DNA of 64,000 bases from Bacillota bacterium. GTDB taxonomy: Bacteria; Bacillota; Clostridia; Lachnospirales; Lachnospiraceae. This document shows positions 24,691-33,349 of this stretch, in pieces. Location: assembly GCA_023413555.1 (NCBI GenBank), contig JAEZPG010000030.1, positions 22,796-86,795 on the forward strand, in the 5' to 3' direction. A model generated the notes under the pieces. It saw nothing but the letters and a program-made list of their open reading frames with translations. It searched no databases and was not told the origin of the DNA. Position 1 is the first letter of the stretch. Each line of letters opens with the position of its first letter. The position numbers and the translations under genes were made by a program.

Positions 24691-26106
24691 ATGCCAAACA
24701 TGAACCCAAAGAAAAATCCTATGCCATCTCAGGCTCCTGAGGTACGTGCACATAATTTTGATGAAGTAACAACAGGATATACTGAAGAAGTTGCCATTGA
24801 TGAAGCTCTTCGTTGTCTTAATTGTAAACATATGCCTTGCGTAAGTGGTTGTCCTGTCAATATACATATTCCTGAGTTCGTCGCTAAGATTAAAGAAGGA
24901 GATTTCGAAGGGGCTTACCAGGTAATCAGCCAGTCTTCCTCTCTGCCGGCTGTTTGTGGTCGTGTATGTCCACAGGAAACTCAGTGTGAAGCAAAATGTG
25001 TGCGTGGTATCAAAGGTGAACCTGTAGGAATCGGACGTTTAGAACGTTTTGTTGCTGACTGGCACAATGCTCACAACACAGAATCTCCCGTAGTTGCTCC
25101 TTTAAACGGACATAAAGTAGCCGTTGTAGGTTCCGGTCCTTCTGGTCTTACCTGTGCCGGCGACCTAGCTAAGAAAGGCTACAAGGTTACTGTATTTGAA
25201 GCTCTACATACTGCAGGTGGCGTACTTGTTTATGGAATTCCAGAATTCCGTCTTCCAAAGGCAATCGTGCAAAAGGAAGTTGATAACCTGATTGCTATGG
25301 GCGTAGAGGTTGAAACCAACATGGTAATCGGTAAGACCCTTACGGTAGATGAGATCTTTGAAATGGGTTATGAAGCAGTCTTCATTGGTTCCGGTGCCGG
25401 ACTTCCAAACTTTATGGGAATCCCAGGCGAACACTATAAAGGCGTGTATTCTGCCAATGAGTTCTTAACCAGAAGCAACTTAATGAAATCCTACAAGAAA
25501 AACCCTGGTACCCCTATAATGAAAGGGGGTAAGGTTGCCGTTGTAGGTGGCGGTAATGTAGCAATGGATGCTGCTAGAACTGCTCTTCGGCTAGGCGCTG
25601 ACAAGGTGTATATTGTATATCGTCGTTCCCTGGAAGAACTACCTGCTCGAAAGGAAGAAGTAGAGCATGCTATGGAAGAGGGCATTGAATTTAGATTACT
25701 GAATAATCCTGTAGAAATCCTTGGCTATCACAACCCAGACGACAGACGTGATCCGAAGAATGACTGTGTAACTGGAATGAGATGCATTAAAATGGAACTT
25801 GGAGAGCCAGATGAGCGTGGCCGTCGCCGTCCTATTCCAGTGGAAGGCAGTGAGTTTGTATTAGATGTGAACACGGTTATCATCTCCATCGGTACTTCTC
25901 CAAATCCATTAATCAAGTCTACTACTGAAGGACTTGATGTAAATAAACATGGTGGTATCATTGTAGAGGAAGCTACCGGTGCAACTACAAAAGATGGCGT
26001 ATATGCAGGCGGCGATGCTGTAACAGGAGCTGCAACTGTAATCTCTGCCATGGGAGCAGGAAAGTTATCGGCAAAAGCAATCGATGAATATATTACTTCA
26101 AAATAA
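24691..26106 (+). CDS. nfnB: NADPH-forming subunit NfnB (GltA-like, homotetrameric glutamate synthase small-subunit family)
   Basis: 471 residues from ATG 24691 (AAGGAGG upstream at 10 nt); the open frame upstream of this codon lies inside nfnA. N-terminal Cys motifs for two [4Fe-4S] clusters: CLNCKHMPCVSGCP and CGRVCPQETQCEAKC. Two dinucleotide folds follow: FAD site VVGSGPSGLTCAGDLA and NADPH site VVGGGNVAMDAARTA, with the C-terminal FAD motif GVYAGGDAVTGAATV. It is the b-FAD bifurcating subunit. Coupling with rex and the ADH makes this a NAD(P)H-balancing module. Confidence 0.93.
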   Translation: MPNMNPKKNPMPSQAPEVRAHNFDEVTTGYTEEVAIDEALRCLNCKHMPCVSGCPVNIHIPEFVAKIKEGDFEGAYQVISQSSSLPAVCGRVCPQETQCEAKCVRGIKGEPVGIGRLERFVADWHNAHNTESPVVAPLNGHKVAVVGSGPSGLTCAGDLAKKGYKVTVFEALHTAGGVLVYGIPEFRLPKAIVQKEVDNLIAMGVEVETNMVIGKTLTVDEIFEMGYEAVFIGSGAGLPNFMGIPGEHYKGVYSANEFLTRSNLMKSYKKNPGTPIMKGGKVAVVGGGNVAMDAARTALRLGADKVYIVYRRSLEELPARKEEVEHAMEEGIEFRLLNNPVEILGYHNPDDRRDPKNDCVTGMRCIKMELGEPDERGRRRPIPVEGSEFVLDVNTVIISIGTSPNPLIKSTTEGLDVNKHGGIIVEEATGATTKDGVYAGGDAVTGAATVISAMGAGKLSAKAIDEYITSK

Positions 26107-26142
26107 TCAGCACTACTAGCTTATATAGGTATACAACAATAA

Positions 26143-26184
26143 AAGAGCCCGGACGTTACTAGAAATGGTAACAGCTGGGCTCTT
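26143..26184. terminator. Bidirectional terminator between nfnB and the surface-protein gene
   Basis: AAGAGCCC (26143-26150) pairs with GGGCTCTT (26177-26184), and an inner GTTAC / GTAAC pair (26155-26159, 26168-26172) extends it. AAAA precedes the stem, giving a U-tract for the minus-strand transcript. Confidence 0.75.
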
Positions 26185-26212
26185 CCTATATGTTTTACAT
26201 TTTATCCACTAT

Positions 26213-29200
26213 TTATGATTCTCTTTCACTTTGTTTTCTGCACATTTTGATAACTCCAAATGTGGTCAAGACACCACCTGAAATGAACAGGAGTGTAATC
26301 CACAATAAAACATTACTGGTATCTCCGGTCTTCGGGGAGTCGGTATCTCCGGTCTTCGGGGAGTCGGTATCTCCCGGTTTTGCCGGTTCAATATCTCCCG
26401 GTTTTTCTGGTTCAATATCTCCCGGTTTTGCCGGTTCAATATCTCCTGGCTCTTCCGAGTCTACTGCTTTGACTTCAATAGTAAATTCCACTGATGCTGT
26501 ACCACTTTTGGAATTGATACTTATGATATGTTTTCCGGTAGATAATGTTTCTAGATACTCGGGTTTTAATGTGATAACCGTGCTACCACTCTCCGCAGTA
26601 TACCTATCTTTACTAAGTTCTCTTCCGTCAACAAAAACGCTTATAAGGTCTTCAAGAGCAGCGTCAGAACGGAAAGTTATGCCGTCTTTTCCTCCCTTAG
26701 TATACTTGCTGTTTGCGCCTTCGATTATAGTCGGAGCTAATTTGGCAATGGATTCGGTTTTAGTTTCACCACAGTTCTTACAGGTGTAGGTGATCACGCC
26801 CTCTTTGGCTGCGGTTGCTGGAGTGGTGACCTTACCCTCATCCCATTCATGATCGTGGGAATCGATAATAGATATATTTACTGAGTCTGTAGAGGTAGTA
26901 AGAGAATTCTCCACTCCCAACAGGTTAAATACAAAGGTAAGGGTTTGGTTACTATCCTTTTCCAAAGTGTTTAAATATTTCTTACTGATGATTACCGTAT
27001 CACCACTTACGATATAATCGGTGCCACTTGTCAGTGTTATATCACCATTTTTTATTTCACGTAAGGTATTGTCGTTGGTTATCATCGTTACAGTAATATC
27101 CGCCTGTTTCACAATATTTTTATCAAAGGTGGAACTACTCGACGTTACTGTGCTATCACTATACACCACAACACCCTCATTGTTTGTAATCACTTCATTG
27201 CCTGCATTGTCAGTAACCTTAATATATACTATCTTTTTGCTATTCTCCGTAAGGGACAGGCTATTTTGCCAGTCGGTGATTGCTTGTACATCAGATATAG
27301 CAGTGTCTGCAGCATAATATTGATAGCTTGCAATACCACTTACTGTATCGGTGGCCTGGGCAGTCACTTCTACCTTCTCTTTAAAGAATAAGCCGAAGGT
27401 GATGGTATTTAAGAAAGACGTGAAGCCGTTCTTGTTGTACTGAATTTTAATATCGGTAGGAGGAGTTTTATCTAGCTTATAGTCGATTGTTTTACTCTCA
27501 GTAACAGTTCCATCGTCCTTTTTTAGATAGAAGATCTGGCTGCTTTCTCCCTCAGTTAAAAGTGTGAGGGAATCCTTCCAATCTTCCCCGTCGCCAGATA
27601 TCTTGGTGTAGTCGCCAACTGGTGACAGGATGATATTTTCCTTCTGCCAAAGGGATATGTCTTTACCGTTAGTACTATAGTCATTGTCTATGATATCCAC
27701 TGTACGAATGGTGAGACCTACGGTTACAGTCGGTTTAAAGGTATAATTTGCAGTTGCGTTGCCACCTATATAGATTACATTAAATTTATTCATTGTAGTG
27801 TCAAGGGTATTCACAGTTCCACTGATAGAAGCTGTTGGTTTCGTGAAATCGGTGAGTGTATTGGCACTTTCACCATTTACAAATCCGGCTACCTTGACGG
27901 TTAGTTCTGGGATATCCTGCCCTTTATTGACGACAACATCATCCACTGAAACCGTTAGATCTTTCGTCCTAATGGTAAATGTCCAGCTATCATCGGTCAA
28001 ATCTGTAGCAGCATAGTAGTTTTCGTTTGCAGCAACATCGATTTTAACGGTATAAGTTCCAGCATTTACCGGTGCACTGCCAAGAAGATTGCCACTTACA
28101 TCGTAATATTTTACAGTTGGTGTTGCACAGGAAATGCCACTTTTTGCCTTCACAGTTGCTACCTTTTGCGTGCCACTATAGGTAAGGTTGGAGGGAGAGG
28201 TAAAGGTAAAGTCTTCTGCTTTCAAGGTCTCGATGACTTTTGTCCACTTGGCATACAATAACATATCATCATATACTGGGATTGTGGCTGTAAACTCGCT
28301 GCCCCAGTCACCACTATAACTTCCGTACTGAGTAAACCAACCATCGAAACGATACAATTTTCTTGTAGGAGGTGCCGGTAATGTGACAGTCTCACCTATA
28401 GAAACAAATGAAGATTTAACTAATCCAATAGCGTCCGAATAAAATCTTACCCCTAGAAGTTTATAATCCATCACTGGATAGCCATCTTTGCCGTTTTCCC
28501 ACAATTTTGCTCCTGTGCTTGAATTACGCACCCAAGAATTCAACCGATCCACTAAAGCGCTTTCCTCTTCTGTCTTCTTTTTCATATCAGCTTCCGTCAT
28601 TATAGATATATCAGACTTGCTGTCAGATGTAGCTGTACCAATTGCCTTAGGGTAGCTTGTATTTAAAGTATAACAGGCTACTATTCTGTTATAGTTACAT
28701 CCGACTAAACTACCAACTAGCGATAAATCATATCCATTCGATGATAATGAAGTTACCGTTCCGATATAATAGCAATTTTGAATAGAACTTTCCTCATTTA
28801 CGCCAGCCAAACCACCTACATTACTGTTGCCCTCAACCATGCCATCAGAATAACAATTTATTATGGATGACCTATATAAAGAACCGGCCAGACTACCGAC
28901 TTTATCATTTCCCACGATATGTGAATCAACAACTCCGAGATTTCTTATGCCTCCAGAATCTGATAAGTCTCCAAACAATCCTATACAATCACTAACATAA
29001 GTTTTAGTCCGTTTATTGATTTTTACACCACTTACTGTATGTCCTTTTCCATCAAATTCTCCTTCAAAATACTCACTAGAAGCGTAAGATTTTTTTATCC
29101 CAATCGGAATCCAACTATTCGTTTCCGTGATTTTTGTGTTGAAGTCGTCTTTAGAACAATCATAATCTTTTACTAAGCCACAGTCCAAATTGATATCATT

Positions 29201-29455
29201 GGCAAGCTCAACCTTTCGTCCTGAAAAGTTAGTATTAGTATTTACCTGGTTAGCAAACCAGGCAAGTCCCTTTGCTGTTTTAATGATAGTGGTCGTTCCA
29301 TTTACTACATAATCTGTTCCTTCTTGTGCCGAGTTTGCAACCTCTGTCCAATTGTCATAAGTATCTGCTGCAAATGAGATGTTAGAAGGCAAAAACCCTA
29401 TTACGATGCACAGCGTAAGAAGCATTGCAATTACTCTGTTTTTTATATTCACCAT
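26213..29455 (-). CDS. Large sortase-anchored multidomain surface protein
   Basis: 1080 residues. The signal peptide ends near SFAADTYDN (about 29). GLUG-type repeats (about 130-280; NLGVVDSHIVGNDKVGSLAG) are followed by an InlB B-repeat-like module (YRFDGWFTQYG..LLYAKW, about 365-405), an MBG-like region, Ig-like bacterial domains (about 590-870) and a HEWDEGK..CKNC zinc-ribbon-like segment. Six 8-residue Pro/Gly/Asp repeats lead into SPKTGD, a hydrophobic helix and a positive tail (CRKQSE), a class of LPXTG-like sorting signal common in Lachnospiraceae. No sortase gene is in the window. Likely an adhesin or matrix protein; its ligand is unknown. Confidence 0.9.
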   Translation of the reverse strand: MVNIKNRVIAMLLTLCIVIGFLPSNISFAADTYDNWTEVANSAQEGTDYVVNGTTTIIKTAKGLAWFANQVNTNTNFSGRKVELANDINLDCGLVKDYDCSKDDFNTKITETNSWIPIGIKKSYASSEYFEGEFDGKGHTVSGVKINKRTKTYVSDCIGLFGDLSDSGGIRNLGVVDSHIVGNDKVGSLAGSLYRSSIINCYSDGMVEGNSNVGGLAGVNEESSIQNCYYIGTVTSLSSNGYDLSLVGSLVGCNYNRIVACYTLNTSYPKAIGTATSDSKSDISIMTEADMKKKTEEESALVDRLNSWVRNSSTGAKLWENGKDGYPVMDYKLLGVRFYSDAIGLVKSSFVSIGETVTLPAPPTRKLYRFDGWFTQYGSYSGDWGSEFTATIPVYDDMLLYAKWTKVIETLKAEDFTFTSPSNLTYSGTQKVATVKAKSGISCATPTVKYYDVSGNLLGSAPVNAGTYTVKIDVAANENYYAATDLTDDSWTFTIRTKDLTVSVDDVVVNKGQDIPELTVKVAGFVNGESANTLTDFTKPTASISGTVNTLDTTMNKFNVIYIGGNATANYTFKPTVTVGLTIRTVDIIDNDYSTNGKDISLWQKENIILSPVGDYTKISGDGEDWKDSLTLLTEGESSQIFYLKKDDGTVTESKTIDYKLDKTPPTDIKIQYNKNGFTSFLNTITFGLFFKEKVEVTAQATDTVSGIASYQYYAADTAISDVQAITDWQNSLSLTENSKKIVYIKVTDNAGNEVITNNEGVVVYSDSTVTSSSSTFDKNIVKQADITVTMITNDNTLREIKNGDITLTSGTDYIVSGDTVIISKKYLNTLEKDSNQTLTFVFNLLGVENSLTTSTDSVNISIIDSHDHEWDEGKVTTPATAAKEGVITYTCKNCGETKTESIAKLAPTIIEGANSKYTKGGKDGITFRSDAALEDLISVFVDGRELSKDRYTAESGSTVITLKPEYLETLSTGKHIISINSKSGTASVEFTIEVKAVDSEEPGDIEPAKPGDIEPEKPGDIEPAKPGDTDSPKTGDTDSPKTGDTSNVLLWITLLFISGGVLTTFGVIKMCRKQSERES
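26318..26461. repeat. Six 24-bp tandem repeats in the wall-spanning region
   Basis: Units start at 26318, 26342, 26366, 26390, 26414 and 26438. The first two are identical over 24 bp; the others diverge. Each encodes an octapeptide ending in GD (for example EPAKPGDI or DSPKTGDT). The duplication doubles the SPKTGD sorting motif. Confidence 0.95.
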
Positions 29456-29613
29456 AATTCTCCTTTCAATATAAAATTTGAGAATATGATATCATAAAAT
29501 GAAGAGTAAATACTATGAACGGAGCGAATTGTCGTTTTTACGGAGTGAACGGTAATATAAATACCTTGTAAACTTGTCATAAGTTGCAGAAGGTATTCTA
29601 ATTTGCTTTTCTT

Positions 29614-31023
29614 CTACACAATAAGTGTATTCTCCTCTCCTGTAAATGAATTCTCTTCTATCAGCTTTTTCAAGATAGCAAGGCCTTTTTCCAAGTCGGC
29701 AACTGTATCTACGGAACATAAGGAGACACGTACTGCATGATTGGAAGTGTGTGGTCCTACCACAAAGCGATCTGAGCAGAAAACCAGTAAGTCTGCTTTT
29801 TTTGCCTGCAGTTCAAAATTATACCCGTTGCAATGGGTAGGTAAGGTAATCCATTGGAAATAACTCAATGGGTTTGCTCCCTTTGGCAACGCAAAATAAT
29901 CCTGGAAGATCTCGTTACGTTCTTTGGCTAACCTAAGTCGTGTGGAAATCAAATAATCTTTCGTTTCACTTTCTATGATGGTTGTAAGGATTTCTAGATT
30001 GAGTAATGGTATCTGAAGATTGACATGATGCATGCCCGATACAACAGCTTCCTTAAGTTGCTCAGAAACAGCCATATAGGCTACTCTCAGTCCTGGGCAA
30101 AGTGCTTTGGAGGTGCCAGAAATATAAACAAACCGTTCTTCTACGGAACAGGAAATTGGTACTAAATCCGGTACTAAAAATGAATAGGTATCATCTTCAA
30201 TTAATATCAGCTTATGGCGATTAAGTATGGTCGCAATCTCATCTCTGCGCAGCTGTGGCATAGTGATTGCCGTTGGATTATTACAGGAGGGTACCAAGTA
30301 GATTCCTTTTATATGATTGTTCTTGCAACACATTTCTAAGGATTGTGGGTTCATTCCCTGTTCATCCCCGTCTACAGCTATGAGCTGAATGTTAAGTTGC
30401 CTAGCCAATTTGATGAAGTTTGGATAGGAAAAGGAATCCACTGCTATCTTATCTCCTGCTTGAAAAAGAGATATAAGGGCGATTACAAAGGCATTTTGTG
30501 TTCCAGAGGTTATTATTATGTTATTTTCGGAGATTGGCAGATGAAACTGCTCCAACCATTTCTTTGCCGCTCTTTTGTATCGATATTCCTTATCAAGCGT
30601 CATAAACTCAAATAATTGATTGGCAGATGTTTGTTGCAATATGTCATTTGCCACTTCTAGTACCCTTTGATTGAGTTGATAAAATGGCCGAATCTGTCCA
30701 AAATCTATCGAATGATTGTCGACTGAAGTTGTCGAATTTACTGGTTTAGGTCTATGAGACGAGACAAAGGTACCTTTTCCAACAGTACCATAAAGTAGCC
30801 CTTTCATCTCACATAATTTAAATGCCCTAGTCACTGTACTTAAATTAATATCCAAATAATCTGCTAACTCTCTTTGTGGTGGCAACTTTGTATTGGGAGC
30901 CAACACTCCGTTTTCTATATCCTCTTCCAATGCCTTGGCTAAAGATTTGTATATGGGTGTCTTTAATCTGTTTCGCTGAACTATCCAGGTCATTGGATAA
31001 TCCTCAAATGAATTTACAGGCAT
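29614..31023 (-). CDS. MocR-type regulator (GntR HTH fused to PLP aminotransferase-like domain)
   Basis: 469 residues from ATG 31023 (GAAGGAG upstream; GGGAGGG further up). The N-terminal GntR winged helix is KLPPQRELADYLDINLSTVTRAFK (split: PPQRELADYLDINLSTVTR). The fold-type-I domain has the PLP lysine in YISGTSKALCPGLRVAY, the VDSFSYPNF and LVPSCNNPTA motifs, and the Asp in LIEDDTYSF. MocR proteins sense PLP-amine adducts. It is divergent from a MATE pump, with paired direct repeats between them, so it probably controls that pump and itself. Confidence 0.92.
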   Translation of the reverse strand: MPVNSFEDYPMTWIVQRNRLKTPIYKSLAKALEEDIENGVLAPNTKLPPQRELADYLDINLSTVTRAFKLCEMKGLLYGTVGKGTFVSSHRPKPVNSTTSVDNHSIDFGQIRPFYQLNQRVLEVANDILQQTSANQLFEFMTLDKEYRYKRAAKKWLEQFHLPISENNIIITSGTQNAFVIALISLFQAGDKIAVDSFSYPNFIKLARQLNIQLIAVDGDEQGMNPQSLEMCCKNNHIKGIYLVPSCNNPTAITMPQLRRDEIATILNRHKLILIEDDTYSFLVPDLVPISCSVEERFVYISGTSKALCPGLRVAYMAVSEQLKEAVVSGMHHVNLQIPLLNLEILTTIIESETKDYLISTRLRLAKERNEIFQDYFALPKGANPLSYFQWITLPTHCNGYNFELQAKKADLLVFCSDRFVVGPHTSNHAVRVSLCSVDTVADLEKGLAILKKLIEENSFTGEENTLIV

Positions 31024-31096
31024 ACTCCTTCTTCCCTCCCAATTATATTGTTCTGCATACAATATAAAAATTGATTGCCTATAATAATTATGATAT

Positions 31097-31141
31097 GTAT
31101 GTATTGTATGTATTTATAGTAAGTACATTATCATACATTAT
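31097..31141. promoter_or_regulatory. Direct-repeat operator candidate between mocR and MATE genes
   Basis: GTATGTATT is repeated head to tail at 31097-31105 and 31106-31114, and TACATTAT occurs at 31125-31132 and 31134-31141, again with 9-nt period. Known MocR regulators such as GabR and PdxR bind directly repeated sites. The array lies in the middle of the divergent promoter region. Confidence 0.6.
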
Positions 31142-31172
31142 GTTAAATGTATAGATGAAATGGAGGTATCCT

Positions 31173-32492
31173 ATGAATGACTTAACAAAGGGAAATGAAT
31201 TTAAAACCATACTTTCGTTTTCCATCCCTTTTCTGATTGGAAATCTGCTACAGCAACTGTATAACGTGGTAGACAGTATTGTAGTTGGGAATTTTTTAGG
31301 AAAAGAAAGTTTGGCCGCCGTTGGTTTCAGTTTTCAGATAAGTTCCTTACTGATTATTATTTCGATTGGAATCACAATGGGAACAAGTATATTGGTTTCA
31401 AGATGTATCGGTGAAAGAAAAATACAACGAGTTAAGGTGCTAATGGATACAGGCATTGGGTTTACTCTACTTCTTTCCATTATCTTTGCAGTCATGCTTT
31501 TTATATTTAGCAATCCCATACTTCGTGTATTTCGTATGCCTACTGAAACACTGGAATTATCGGATACCTATTTAAGAATTACATGCATTGGTATCCTTCC
31601 CACATTTGGCTACAATGCATTAACAAACATTTTACGTGGGATAGGCGACTCTAAAACACCTACTATTATATTAGTTTTTGCTTCCTTACTAAATATTGCA
31701 TTAGACCTTCTTTTGGTTGCAGTCATTCCTTTGGGTGTTGCTGGGGCTGCTATTGCTACTGTCATTGCTCAATTTTTCTCCTGGATTGGATGTACAATCT
31801 ACATTAATCATAGATATCCAGAATTTCGCATACGAATGACACGACTAAGATTAGAATGGGTTGAGCTAAAAAACACCTTAAAAATAGGAATTCCTACAAT
31901 GATACAACAAGCATTTATCAGTATCGGCTTTCTTACTATTCAATATCTCATTAATGGATTTGGAACAAACTGCATCGCTGCCTTTACAGCAGCATCAAAA
32001 ATCGACGGTTTTGCACAAATACCTGCAGCAAACTTAGGAAAAGCAATTCCAAACTTTGTAGCTCAAAACCTTGGGGCTAATCAACCGGATCGAGTTAGCA
32101 AAGGGTGCAGACTTGCTTTTTTTATGTGTATTGTACTATCAATGACAATATCTACTATCATCCTTGCTCTACCAGTAACTTTCATTAAATTATTCAATAA
32201 TGACCCAGCTGTCATTGAGATTGGAAAAGAATATCTAAGAATCGTTGCTATATTTTATTGGATTATGGGGTTAATGCAGCTTATAAATGGAATAATAATG
32301 GGATATGGCAAGACAGTTGTTCCAATGATTGCAAGTATAGCATCCTTGTGTTTATTGCAAGTCCCTGTAGCCATTCTACTATCAGGGACTGCTCTAGGTC
32401 ACACAGGCATCTGGATAGCCGCACCCATAGGCTGGGCGGGCGGACTTTTAATCCGGCTTATTTATTACATTAAGATATCAAAAAAGAAATGA
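31173..32492 (+). CDS. MATE family efflux transporter
   Basis: 439 residues from ATG 31173 (GGAGG at 6 nt). Twelve TM helices; the NorM/DinF-type signature includes GNLLQQLYNVVDSIVVGNFL and TILRGIGDSKTP-like NILRGIGDSKTP, typical of the Clostridial MepA-like branch. It probably exports cationic drugs or metabolites. It is distinct from the MATE at 11866 and likely controlled by the divergent MocR regulator. Confidence 0.93.
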   Translation: MNDLTKGNEFKTILSFSIPFLIGNLLQQLYNVVDSIVVGNFLGKESLAAVGFSFQISSLLIIISIGITMGTSILVSRCIGERKIQRVKVLMDTGIGFTLLLSIIFAVMLFIFSNPILRVFRMPTETLELSDTYLRITCIGILPTFGYNALTNILRGIGDSKTPTIILVFASLLNIALDLLLVAVIPLGVAGAAIATVIAQFFSWIGCTIYINHRYPEFRIRMTRLRLEWVELKNTLKIGIPTMIQQAFISIGFLTIQYLINGFGTNCIAAFTAASKIDGFAQIPAANLGKAIPNFVAQNLGANQPDRVSKGCRLAFFMCIVLSMTISTIILALPVTFIKLFNNDPAVIEIGKEYLRIVAIFYWIMGLMQLINGIIMGYGKTVVPMIASIASLCLLQVPVAILLSGTALGHTGIWIAAPIGWAGGLLIRLIYYIKISKKK

Positions 32493-32504
32493 TAAATGAT
32501 TATT

Positions 32505-33230
32505 CTAGTATACATACAGATAGATAGCAAACCAATGAAGAATCGCTCCTGTCAAGACAAAGAAGTGCCAGATAAAATGGTCGTTAGGTTTATCTTTGGC
32601 AAACGGAATCATTCCTACTGTATAGATTACACCTCCGCCTAAAATCAGCCAAAATAGGGGCTTGCAGTTATGATACCAGTTCGGCATGAACATAAGACCG
32701 CTCCAACCAATGACAAAATACAATGGAAAATGAAGCCACTGTAATCTTCCTGGCCCAAAAACTCCTATCATGGTAATTCCAAGGGCAATGAGCCCCCATT
32801 GGATACAGAATAAGACGATTCCTAGGGTGTCTCCCCAATAAACCAGATACAATGGAGCAAAGGTTCCTCCAATAAGAAGATAGATGGAAGAATAATCGAA
32901 TCTTCGCCAGAGACGTTTTACAGTAGATCCACTTTTAAAGGCATGATAGAGGCAGCTCATCAGCATAAGAAAAAAGAGGCTGATACCATAAAAACAGGTA
33001 CCCATAACTTTTAGCCCAGTATCAGACTTCAGTAATAAAAGAATCATTCCAACTGCTGCCAAAATGGCACCCACTCCATGAGTTACGGCATTTCCTATCT
33101 CCTCTAGGATGGTCAGATGCGGAGGCTCATTCCGTAATCTTATACGCTGCCTTTTTTCTAATCTCTTCTGTTTCTTTTGAACTTTTTTATCCTCTTTGAA
33201 AGCACATTTCTTCTGTTTCTCCTCAGTCAT
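32505..33230 (-). CDS. Hemolysin III / PAQR family membrane protein
   Basis: 241 residues. A Lys/Arg-rich cytoplasmic N-terminus (1-38) precedes seven TM helices. Conserved residues of the CREST superfamily are present: EEIGNAVTHGVGA, SCLYHAF, RFDYSSIYLLIGGTF and HFIWHFFVLTGAILHW, which hold the Ser/His/Asp/His metal-site residues. Despite the name these proteins are not proven toxins; a lipid-hydrolase-like role is suspected for the superfamily. Confidence 0.9.
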   Translation of the reverse strand: MTEEKQKKCAFKEDKKVQKKQKRLEKRQRIRLRNEPPHLTILEEIGNAVTHGVGAILAAVGMILLLLKSDTGLKVMGTCFYGISLFFLMLMSCLYHAFKSGSTVKRLWRRFDYSSIYLLIGGTFAPLYLVYWGDTLGIVLFCIQWGLIALGITMIGVFGPGRLQWLHFPLYFVIGWSGLMFMPNWYHNCKPLFWLILGGGVIYTVGMIPFAKDKPNDHFIWHFFVLTGAILHWFAIYLYVY

Positions 33231-33253
33231 ATGTAGTTCACCTCATCTATAAT

Positions 33254-33290
33254 AAGCTACCATTTCCTATAGAAATGGCAGCTTTTTTTT
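33254..33290. terminator. Terminator-like hairpin between the amidase-like and hemolysin III genes
   Basis: Twelve-bp stem with one mismatch (33254-33266 with 33272-33284) and a 5-nt loop. Eight T residues follow on the plus strand, yet no plus-strand gene reads into it. On the minus strand, where it would end the 34393-33350 gene, the tail is only TTATTAT. Confidence 0.6.
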
Positions 33291-33349
33291 CAGTATAACA
33301 TTTATCTCTGATTTTATCTAGAGTAGTTCCCTTATATTGTAAAGGCTTA

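Noticed and set aside
26190..26789. 199-codon plus-strand frame rich in SPGFAGS-type repeats
   Set aside because: It is antisense to the 24-bp repeat region and C-terminal part of the surface protein; the repeats keep several frames open and there is no ribosome site.
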